The translations under genes were made by a program, and so were the position numbers. Below are positions 8,279-17,600 of a stretch of 64,000 nucleotides of DNA, piece after piece (position 1 is the first letter of the stretch; the number at the start of each line of letters is the position of its first letter). The notes under the pieces are model-generated. The model was not told the DNA's origin and ran no database searches. It worked only from the letters and a program-made list of their open reading frames with translations. The DNA comes from Burkholderia anthina (GTDB lineage Bacteria > Pseudomonadota > Gammaproteobacteria > Burkholderiales > Burkholderiaceae). The stretch is from the NCBI RefSeq assembly GCF_001547525.1, contig NZ_LNJP01000004.1, forward strand, positions 124,001-188,000, written 5' to 3'.

Positions 8279-9310
8279 ATGGCCGAAAAGGACCAGAAGC
8301 CGACCGCGAAGCGCCTGCGCGAGGCGCGCGAGAAAGGCGACGTGCCGAAGAGCGCGGAAACGGTGTCGTCGGCGTTCTTCGTCGGCGTGTGCGTGGCGCT
8401 CGCGGTGGGCATCGGTTCGCTGTTCGCGCGCTTGCAGGCGCTGTTCCGGCTCGTGTTCGACGCGGTCGGCGCGGCCGACCCCGCCGCGCGGCTCGCGGTG
8501 CTGATCGACGGCGCCGCGCGCGACTGGGCCACGCAGTCCGCGCAGATCGTCGCGGCCGGGCTGCTGGCCGGGCTGCTCGCGGGCTTCGTGCAGGTGGGCG
8601 GCGTGATGGCGTGGAGCCGCCTCGTGCCGCAACTGTCGCGGCTCAACCCGGCCGAGGGGATGAAGAACCTGTGGTCGCTGCGCAACCTCGTCAACCTCGC
8701 GAAGATGCTGCTGAAGACGGCGCTGCTCGTCGCGACGCTCGGCTGGCTGATCGTCGAATCGCTCGATCCATCCGTGCAGTCGGGCTTCACGCGGCCGGTA
8801 TCGATCCTCGCGCTGATCGTGAAGCTGCTGATGCTGCTGTTCGGCTGGGCCGCGCTGATCTATATCGTGATGGCGCTGATCGACATCGTGCACCAACGGC
8901 ATGAATTCAACCAGAAAATGAAGATGTCGATCGACGAAGTGCGGCGCGAGCACAAGGAGGACGAAGGCGATCCGCACATCCAGGCGAAGCGCCGCCAGCT
9001 CGCGCGCGAAGTGCAGTTCGCGTCGCTGCCCGACCGGATCGGCTATGCGTCGGTGGTCGTCTATTCGCCGCGCGTCGCGGTCGCGCTCTATTACGGCGGG
9101 ATGGGCTCGCTGCCGTGGGTGCTCGCGCGCGGCGAGGGCGACGCGGCCGAGCGGATCGTGCGGCTGGCCCGCGACGCGCTGCGCCCGACGCTCGCGAACG
9201 TCGGGCTCGCGCAGGCGCTGTACGAGACCACGCCCGAGAACGGCACGATCCAGCCGCAGCATTTCCGCGAGGTCGCGCAGTTGCTGAAATGGGCGACCGG
9301 CGCCGCGTGA
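8279..9310 (+). CDS. sctU: SctU substrate-specificity switch protein with a degenerate autocleavage site
   Basis: 343 residues, YscU/EscU/FlhB family. The N-terminus EKDQKPTAKRLREAREKGDV, four membrane helices up to about residue 205 and the basic linker (EFNQKMKMSIDEVRREHKEDEGD) are all canonical. The oddity is at residues 262-265: where the family has Asn-Pro-Thr-His and cleaves itself after Asn, this protein reads Tyr-Ser-Pro-Arg, flanked by the normal strands ASVVV and VAVALYY. The frame is clean on both sides, so this is substitution and not frameshift. Self-cleavage by Asn cyclisation should not be possible, so substrate switching must work differently or be relaxed. Last gene of the + strand T3SS operon. 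Confidence 0.95.
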   Translation: MAEKDQKPTAKRLREAREKGDVPKSAETVSSAFFVGVCVALAVGIGSLFARLQALFRLVFDAVGAADPAARLAVLIDGAARDWATQSAQIVAAGLLAGLLAGFVQVGGVMAWSRLVPQLSRLNPAEGMKNLWSLRNLVNLAKMLLKTALLVATLGWLIVESLDPSVQSGFTRPVSILALIVKLLMLLFGWAALIYIVMALIDIVHQRHEFNQKMKMSIDEVRREHKEDEGDPHIQAKRRQLAREVQFASLPDRIGYASVVVYSPRVAVALYYGGMGSLPWVLARGEGDAAERIVRLARDALRPTLANVGLAQALYETTPENGTIQPQHFREVAQLLKWATGAA

Positions 9311-9577
9311 CGTGGCGTTGCGGCGTCGCATCGGCATGCGGCCCCCCCTTTTTTGTCCGCCACGTTTGCCGGCCAATTCATCCGATTCGATATGGCCCCG
9401 TTGCACGACCATCCGCACGCGGCACTTGACGTCCATTTTTTTCCGGACGCCGCCGACATTCACTGGTGAATTATTGCTGATTTATTTCTTCGTAATATGG
9501 CTCGACCGTCACGCCCGACGGCGGCCGCGAGGTCGTGCCGTACGTGACGGAACAGGTCAACAGGGGCGGACATATCA
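9311..9577. other. Intergenic region upstream of the asparagine synthetase-like gene
   Basis: 267 bases with no coding signal. From about 9430 to 9500 the GC content falls sharply (T-rich tract, then ATTATTGCTGATTTATTTC and TAATAT near 9494), which suggests a promoter for the gene at 9578 separate from the T3SS operon. No terminator hairpin with a T-run was recognised after sctU. Confidence 0.4.
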
Positions 9578-11545
9578 ATGTGCGGAATCGACGGCTTTCT
9601 GAATAGCGTCGCCTTCGATGAGGAGACAGCGCGCGGCACGCTCGCGCGAATGACGGCGAGCCTTGCGCACCGCGGGCCCGACGGACAGGGGATCTGGGTC
9701 GACCCGGAGGCCGGCATCGCGCTCGGCCACCGGCGGCTCGCGATCGTGGACCTGTCGGTGCACGGCCGGCAGCCGATGGCTTCCGCGTGCGGCCGCTACG
9801 TTCTCGTCTTCAACGGCGAAATCTACAACCATCGCGAACTGCGCGCCGAGCTCGAGCGCGCGGGGCGCGCACCGGCGTGGCGCGGCCACTCCGACAGCGA
9901 GGTGCTGATCGCGGCGATCGTCGCGTGGGGCGTCGAGGCCGCGTTGCGCCGGGCGACCGGCATGTTCGCGTTCGCGCTGTGGAACCGCGCGTCGCGTGTG
10001 CTGACGCTCGCGCGCGACCGGATCGGCGAAAAGCCGCTCTACTACGGGCGGATCGGCGACGCGCTCGTGTTCGCGTCCGAGCTGAAGGCGCTGCGCGGCT
10101 ATCCGGGCTTCGACGGCGAGATCGACCGCGACGCGCTGTGCCTGTACCTGCGCCAGTCGAGCGTGCCCGCGCCTTACACGATCTATCGCGGCATCCGCAA
10201 GCTGCCGCCCGGCACGTACATCCAGTTCGAACATGCGCGCGACACGCCACGCCTGCGCACCTACTGGACGCTCGAACAGGCGATCGAGGCGGGCCGCGCG
10301 CAGCCGTTCGAGGGCAGCGCCGACGAAGCCGTCGACCAGCTCGACACGATCCTGCGCCAGGCCGTCGCGCGGCAGATGGAAGCCGACGTGCCGCTCGGCG
10401 CGTTCCTGTCGGGCGGCATCGATTCGTCGACGATCGTCGCGCTGATGCAGGCGCAATCGGCGACGCCGGTCGACACGTTTACGATCGGCTTTCACGAGGC
10501 CGGCTACGACGAGGCCGGTTACGCGAAGGCGGTCGCGCGCCATCTCGGCACGCGCCATACCGAGCTTTACGTGACCGCCGACCATGCGCTCGGCGTCGTG
10601 CCGAAGCTGCCGTCGATCTACGACGAGCCGTTCTCCGACGCGTCGCAGATCCCGACCTTTCTCGTCTCCGAACTGACGCGCCGGCACGTGAAGGTGAGCC
10701 TGTCCGGCGACGGCGGCGACGAATTGTTCGGCGGCTACACGCGCTATTTCCTGACGCCGCGCCTGTGGCGCAAGCTGCATCGCGTGCCGGCCGCCGTGCG
10801 CGCGCGGATCGCCGCCGCGCTGCACGCGTTGCGGCCCGATCACGCGGACCAGCTCGCGGCCGTCGCGCAGGGCGCGTGGGGCGGCGTGGAGGCGCGCGAA
10901 TCGTCGTCGCGCATCGGCGATCGGCTGCACAAGCTCGGCCATGTGATGACGGCCGAGAGCCGCATCGGGCTGTACCGGCTGCTGATGTCGTCGGTGCATC
11001 ATCCGGAGCGCATCGCGCTGTCGGGGCAGGAGCCGCCGACGCCGCTCGACACGGTGTCCGCGTGGCCCGCGCACCTGAGCTTCGCCGAGCAGGCGATGGC
11101 GATCGACACGCTCACGTACCTGCCGACCGACATCCTCGCGAAGGTCGATCGCGCGGCGATGGCCGTGAGCCTCGAGACGCGCATGCCGTTCCTCGATCAT
11201 CACGTCGTCGAATTCGCGTGGCGCGTGCCGGCGTCGGTGCGCTTGCCCGAAGGGCAGTCGAAGGCGCTGCTGCGCCGGCTGCTCGACCGCTACGTGCCGG
11301 CCGCGCTGATCGACCGGCCGAAGCAGGGCTTCTGCGCGCCGGTCGACCACTGGCTGCGCGGCGCGCTGCGCGACTGGGCCGACGCGCTGCTGCGGCCGTC
11401 GCGCTTGCGCGAGGAAGGCTTCTTCGATGCGGCGGCGGTCGAGCGGCTGTGGCGCCAGCACCAGACGGGCCGGATGAACTGGCAGCATCAGCTGTGGACG
11501 GTGCTGATGTTCCAGGCGTGGCTGGAACATCAGCGGGCGGCGTGA
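9578..11545 (+). CDS. Glutamine-dependent asparagine synthetase-like amidotransferase
   Basis: 655 residues. Starts MCGIDGF, exposing Cys2 as the class II glutaminase nucleophile; GPDGQG and FNGEIYNHRELRAELE complete that domain (1 to about 210). The synthetase domain has the PP-loop FLSGGIDSS near residue 280 and SLSGDGGDELFGGYTRYF near 375-395. All catalytic motifs look intact. At 655 residues it matches the long AsnB class found in polysaccharide and antibiotic clusters (amidation of sugars or peptides) better than housekeeping AsnB. AGGGGCGG precedes the start. It sits between sctU and the convergent giant gene. No role in the T3SS is established; amidation of surface polysaccharide or of a secreted product is inference. 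Confidence 0.93.
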   Translation: MCGIDGFLNSVAFDEETARGTLARMTASLAHRGPDGQGIWVDPEAGIALGHRRLAIVDLSVHGRQPMASACGRYVLVFNGEIYNHRELRAELERAGRAPAWRGHSDSEVLIAAIVAWGVEAALRRATGMFAFALWNRASRVLTLARDRIGEKPLYYGRIGDALVFASELKALRGYPGFDGEIDRDALCLYLRQSSVPAPYTIYRGIRKLPPGTYIQFEHARDTPRLRTYWTLEQAIEAGRAQPFEGSADEAVDQLDTILRQAVARQMEADVPLGAFLSGGIDSSTIVALMQAQSATPVDTFTIGFHEAGYDEAGYAKAVARHLGTRHTELYVTADHALGVVPKLPSIYDEPFSDASQIPTFLVSELTRRHVKVSLSGDGGDELFGGYTRYFLTPRLWRKLHRVPAAVRARIAAALHALRPDHADQLAAVAQGAWGGVEARESSSRIGDRLHKLGHVMTAESRIGLYRLLMSSVHHPERIALSGQEPPTPLDTVSAWPAHLSFAEQAMAIDTLTYLPTDILAKVDRAAMAVSLETRMPFLDHHVVEFAWRVPASVRLPEGQSKALLRRLLDRYVPAALIDRPKQGFCAPVDHWLRGALRDWADALLRPSRLREEGFFDAAAVERLWRQHQTGRMNWQHQLWTVLMFQAWLEHQRAA

Positions 11546-11563
11546 TGTCGCGTGATGCGGGGT

Positions 11564-11588
11564 GCCGCGCGCGACCGGCGCGCGCGGC
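11564..11588. terminator. GC-rich hairpin between convergent genes
   Basis: GCCGCGCGC and GCGCGCGGC form a nine-base-pair stem around a seven-base loop in the 66 bases between the asparagine synthetase-like gene and the convergent giant gene. There is no T-run on either side, so it would be a weak intrinsic terminator at best; position between convergent stops supports a role in ending transcripts. Confidence 0.4.
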
Positions 11589-11611
11589 GCCACGCGGCCC
11601 GCGCGCCGGGA

Positions 11612-14600
11612 TCAGCCCACGATCAGCGGCGTGCCGACCGCCAGGCGGTTCGGATCGCCTGACACCGACGGATTGAGCTGCAGGATCTCGTTGAGCGCGA
11701 GCCTGTCTTGCTCGCCGCGCGTCATCGCCTGCTGATCGGCGCGCGACACGTGCGCGGCGTCGAGCAGCGACTGGCGATGCCGGTCGGCGACGACCCACAG
11801 CGAATCGCCGGCGACGACGATGTAGGGCTGCGGCGACCCGGACGGCTGCGCGGCCGACGGCGTGGCGCTGGCCGACGGCGAAGCCGGCGCGGCAGGCGGC
11901 GTACCGGGCGATGCGCTCGCCGAAGCGCTCGCCGAAGGACTGGCCGAAGCGCTCGGCGACGCGCTCGGCGACGCACCGGGTGCGAGATTCGATTGCGACG
12001 AATTCGACTGATTCGACTGATTCGACGAACCGGACCCCGAGCCGAAGAACGTCGTCCACAGCCCTTCGATCAGCTTGTACGCGAACGCGCCGACCGGAAT
12101 CAGCACGACGGCCGTCGGGATCTTGTTGATCAGCGGCGTCGCGTTCGGGAAATGCGTGTTCAGACGCCCGCCGAGCAGCAGCGCGGTGGACACGCCGGTC
12201 GCGATCGCGAGGTCGTAATGGCCGCCGCTCCACTGCACGCCGGTGCCGAGGCCGCCGTACGCGACGGCCATGAAGTCGCTCGCCGAATCGGTGAAGCGCA
12301 CGATGCGGCTGCGCTTGTCGGCATTCACGCGGTGCGCGCCGATCGTATAGACGAGGCCCGCATACGTGGCGCCGAACGCACCGCTCGCGATGGCGGCCGA
12401 CCCGTAGGCGAGATCGAACGCCCCGTGCGCGTGCACGACGCCGCTGATGCCGACCGCGAGCGTCGCGGTCGACGTGATCGCGGCGCCCGCGCGGCCCGCG
12501 ATCCCGAACAGGTGACGCGGGTTGCCGGTATGGAGCTGCTGCAGCGACGTGCCGCCGACGGTGCCCTGCATCTGCGCGAGCACGTCCGCGGCGAGCGCCT
12601 TGATGTGGGTGGTCGCGTCGTCGAAGCTCATCAGCCCGACGCGGTTCAGTTCGACATACTGCGCCGCCAGCGTCCGTGCTTCGTTCGAGATCTGTTCGAG
12701 CTGGGCGCGCCGGTTCTGGCCGTAATCGTGCGCGCCCGAGCGCAACTGCCGCGACAGCGTCACTTCGAGCCGCGTGAGCACCGCCTGCGCGGCCTTCGGA
12801 TCGCCGGCCTGCAGGCTGCGCACCGCACCCTGGTGCATGACCTGGAACACGCGGCCCAGACGCGAGCCCAGCAGGAACGACGACGTCGCGCTGCCCAGCA
12901 TGTCCTGCCGCAGCACGTGCGTCGCGCCGAGCGTATCGGCGATCACGAGCGCACCCGCGCCGGTGACGAGCGAGCTGAAGCCGATCGACTTCCACAGCTC
13001 CGCCTTGCGGAACGATGGCCGATGCACGCGCAGCGCGTTGATCTGCGCGAGCGCCTGCAGCTCCTCGATCATCTTGGCCTGTTTCGGATTCGCCGCGATC
13101 TGCCGGCCGACGCTGATCGGCTTTGACGGATCGTTCTTCAGCGCTTCGCGCTCGACCACCGATTGCCAGTACGCGCGACTGTCGGGCAGCGGCCCCGCGG
13201 GATCGGCGGTCGACACGACGGTGCCGCGCCCCGGCGCGCGGCTGCCGGTTTCCGCGAGCCAGCGTTCGCCGAAGCGGCGCGCGAGCTTTTCGGTGCGCGT
13301 GGCGGGCGGATGATCGGCCGACGCCCACTGCGTCATCGCATGCTCGATGGTCGCCTTGCGCGCCTGGTTGACGAGCGCGGTCGTGTTGCGTTCGTACAGT
13401 TCGCCGCGCAGCGTCGCGAGCGCGTCGTCGGACAGGCCTTTCGACTTGCCGATGCGCGCGATTTCCGCGAACAGCACCTGCTGCTGGTTCGCGAACGTCT
13501 CGGGGCTCACCGGTTCGAATACGCGCGTGAGCGCATCGGCGCCGTGCAGCCGCGCGAATTTGCCGTGACGGTCGGTCTGGTAATAGTCGACGATCCGTTC
13601 CGCCAGCGCCCGCGTCAGGTCCTGGTTCGCGATGAAGTCGGCGCCGTGCGTGCCGTACGACAGCCCCACGTGCAGCCAGTCGATCGCCTTGCGGTCGAGC
13701 AGCGCATCGAGCAGCTCGACGTGGCCGGCGCCCGGCACCGGTTCGAGCACGGCGTCCCACCCGTGAAAGCTCAGCATCACGTTCGGCGCGGGCTCGCCGG
13801 CATGATCGTGCGACCACGTCTCGAATGACGTCATGAGCCGCGTGTATTCGGCGTAGCTGTCGTTGGTGCCGGCGATCGTGCGGCGGTCGTCCGCGGAGAC
13901 GAGCGGGCGGCCCGACGCCGCTTCGAGGCGAAGCTGGAAGCCATGGCGCGACGCCGCGGTGAGCCATTTGTGCAGATGCGCGATGTCGTCGAGCTCGAGC
14001 GTGCGCGTGGTGCCGTCCGGCGCCTCGCGCGTGATCGTCGCGTCGGCCTCGTTGTAGCGCGCGCCGATCGGGGAGCCGAACTGGCGGGCGCGCCGGATGA
14101 ACGCCGGATCGTGCTTGCCGCCGCGCGCCGCCGCGAGCGTGTGCGGATCGACCGGAATCGACACCACCGGCATCGCGCCGCCGTATTGCTCGACGTAGCG
14201 CACCGCGAGCGCGGGATCGTCGCGCAGGTTGAACGCGCGCGCCATCGGCGCGACGCGGTCCTGGATCTCGGCCGGCGCGCGCACGAACGCCTGGATCGCG
14301 CGCTTGTCGATCATTCGGGCCGCGCTGTGGCGCGTGGCGTACGCCTGCATCCACTTCACGAACCGGTTGTGATCGCCGCCGGGATCGGCCACCGGCCCGC
14401 GCGACGGCATGCTCGACACCTCGCGCGCGAGACCGATGGGGATGCCGAGCGCTTTCAGCATCGGTGCGTCGGCCAGGATCGTCTGCGGTTCGTCGGTCAG
14501 CGCGAGACCGCCGGCATCGGGCTGGTGCCTGCGCGCGGCGAGCGCCTTCACGCGGTCGACCGTCGGGAACCAGTCGGCCACCTTCGCGGCGCCGTAGCGC

Positions 14601-17600
14601 ATCACCCATTCCGCGACCGTGCTCGAACCGAGGCTCGGCTGGTAGGGCCGCAGCGTCAGCGGCTTGGCCGCCGGCGTTTTCGGCGGCTTGGGCGCGGCCG
14701 GCGTGTTCGACGCGTTCGACGCATTCGCGGCGCGGCGGTTGCGCCGGCGGCCCTTGCCGCGCAGCGCATTGCGCACCCGGCTGGCGGGGCCGGTGGAGCC
14801 CGTCGCGCCGCCCGCCGGCTGCGCGGCCTGCCGCGCGGCTTGCTGGGCGGCGGCGAGGTCGGCCTGCGCGGCTTTCACGCGATCGATCTGGCCGGCGATC
14901 TGCGTGCGGATCCAGCGCGTCGCGAGGTCGAACTTCTGCGGCAGCGCATCGAAATACGACTTCTCGTCGAGCAACTGCGTGAGCCGTTGCGCGAGCGCGG
15001 CTTTCTGCGTGGCGGTCGCGCGCGGGTCGAACGCATCGGGCGCGAGCGTCGACAGCAGGAAGTGCTGGTTCGCGCCGAACGGGCCGCGCCCGAGCGGCAT
15101 CTCGTCGAGCGGGCGGCCCGCGTCCGGCCGGTCGCGCAATTGCTCGGCGTCGTCGTACCAGCGCGCGTTGCCGTCGTGGATCGCGATGATGCCGCGGCGC
15201 GTGTGCAGCGATTCGGCGACCGGATGATCGGTCTCGTACACGTACACGTAGTGATCGCCGCGAAGAGCCTTCAGCTCCAGCGCGCGCATCAGGTGCAGCG
15301 TGTTCGCGCCGCTGAAGTCGATCGCGAGCTGCTCGCTGTCCGGTACGAGCTTCGGCGGCAGGAACGGACTGTCGGCGCCCTCGATCTCCGCGATCTTGCG
15401 GCGCACGCCGGGATCGGCTTTCGCGAGGCCGCGCTGCACGCGCGTGCCGAGTTTCTGCATCGGCGGCTTCTCGTCGCCGAGCGCCTTGCGCATCTCCGCC
15501 GGCGCGAAGCCGCCGTAGCGCTCGACCGTGTCGTGCGCGACGTCCGTCACGACGAACCGCACGCCGCGCCGGCCGCCGGACAGGTTGTGCGCGCGCCGGC
15601 GGAACGCGGCGCCGAGATCGCGCGGCGCGATCGTCGCGTCGCCGAGCGAGGTCGATTCGTGATAGGTCCAGTCGTGCGCGGCGTTGCGCGTCGCGTAGCC
15701 GAGCACCGTGCCGGTTTCCTTGTCGATCGCGTAAAGCGTCGCGCCGTCGCCGGCCGCTTTCGCCGCCTGTTTCGGCCGGCGAAAGCGCGGCGCGTCGGCG
15801 AGAGACTTCAGCGTCGTGACGACGTTCGCGTCGGGCGTCGCGCCCGCCTGTTCGGCTTCCCAGGCGCGCCCGTCGCTGCGCGCGGTGATCCGCGCGGCGC
15901 CGCCGTACTCGCGCAGTTCCGCGAGCGACACGGGCGACACGTAGAAATCGACGTCCGCGCGTTCCGCTTGGCCGTTGTCCTTCAGCGCGCGATAGACCGC
16001 GTCGCGGATCGGCACGGCCGGATCGGCGGACGCCTTGTCGACGAACGTACCGTTCTCGTCGGTGCGCATGCTCGCGACGAACTTCGGCTGCGCGTGGCGC
16101 GCGTCGATGGAGGCCTCCGGCCGCGGTTCGTGCTCCGCGATCAGCACGTGCGCATTCGTGCCGAACGCATCCTTCATCTGCTGGAGCGACGCGAGTTGCG
16201 AACCGTCGATGCGGATCAGGTCGCGCTTGCCGTGCGACGCGAGGTGATCGAGCGCATGCTGGCGGCTTGCGGCGTCCGCCGTTGCCGCTGGCACGGGCGC
16301 GTTCGACGCCGGCTGCGGCGCGGGCGCCGGCATCTCGCGCGGCATGCCGAGCGCCTGCATCGCGTCGGCCTGGCTCGCGTAGTACGCGCGATAGGTCGCG
16401 TGGCCCGGCACGGACGGCGCGGCGTCGCCGAATGCGGCCGCGAGCCGGCGCAGCCCGGCTTCGTCGCCGGGCAGCACGTGGTCGGCTTCGCGTGCGATCG
16501 CGTCGGGCAGGCGGGCGTCCCGCGCGATGTCGATGCCGCCGTCGTCGAGGATTTCGCGGCGCACCGCGAACGCGTTCGCCTGCGCGCGCGCCTCGGCCAT
16601 CAGCGCGCTGTCGGTCAGCGCCTCCGGCGACGAGCGGTCGAGCGCGAGGCGGCGCGTGATCGTCTCGACCGCGTGCTGCGCTTCGTGCGCGAGCGTGTAG
16701 ACGAGCGTGCCGCTGCCGTGGAACTGCCCGTCGAGCACGATCCGCTGCTTCGCGGTATCGATCCGGCTGCCGCGCCCGGGCCGGCCCACCACGATTTTCC
16801 AGCCGGCCTCGCCGGCCAGCGCGACCTGCTGGCGCAACAGGCTCGAGCGGTCGATCAGCGCATGGGCGGCCTTGGGCAGCGGCGCGCCGCCGAAGCGCAT
16901 GCGCACGCGCGTGATGACGGACGGCTTCTGCACGAACGCGTCGGGTGGCAGGTGTTCGGTGATGCCGGGATGCGCGAGCTCGATCGCACCGCGTGCGATG
17001 CCGTCCTCGAGCGTCGCGCGCAGCGCGCCGATCTCGCGGACGATGCCTTCGACGTTCAGCTTCGGCGCATCGGTCATGACCGTCGACGGGTCGCTCAGGT
17101 AGAAGTCGCCGTGCGCGTCGAACACGCCTTCGAAGTCGTAGTACAGGCGGTGCCGCGCGGTGACGTCGCGCGCGCGCTCGAGCTGCGCGAAGGCGTCGCG
17201 GGTGACGCGCGCCGGCAGCACGCCGGCCATCACGTCGTGGCTGCTCAGCGACGCGAACGGCGCGTACATCACGGCCACGCGATCGAATGCCGAGAACGGG
17301 CCGCCGACCGTGAGCGTGCGCAGGCCGTGCGCGCGCAGCGCCGCGAGGCCTTCCTGTTCGAGGCGGATCGATTCGATGTGGTCGAGAATCGCGCGATTGT
17401 CCGTGCCTTCGTAGAGGCCGATCGCATTGCGGCGGCCCAGTTCGAACACGGTCTTCTCGATACCGGCGCCGGTCGCCGCGCCGGTGAAGCGCTCGACCGG
17501 CACGCGCGCGGCCGGATCGCCGCTCACGTGGACGCCGTTGCCGTCCACGTCGAGCGCGCCCAGCTCCGGGCGCTGGTGCGGCGCGGGATCGTAGCGCAGC

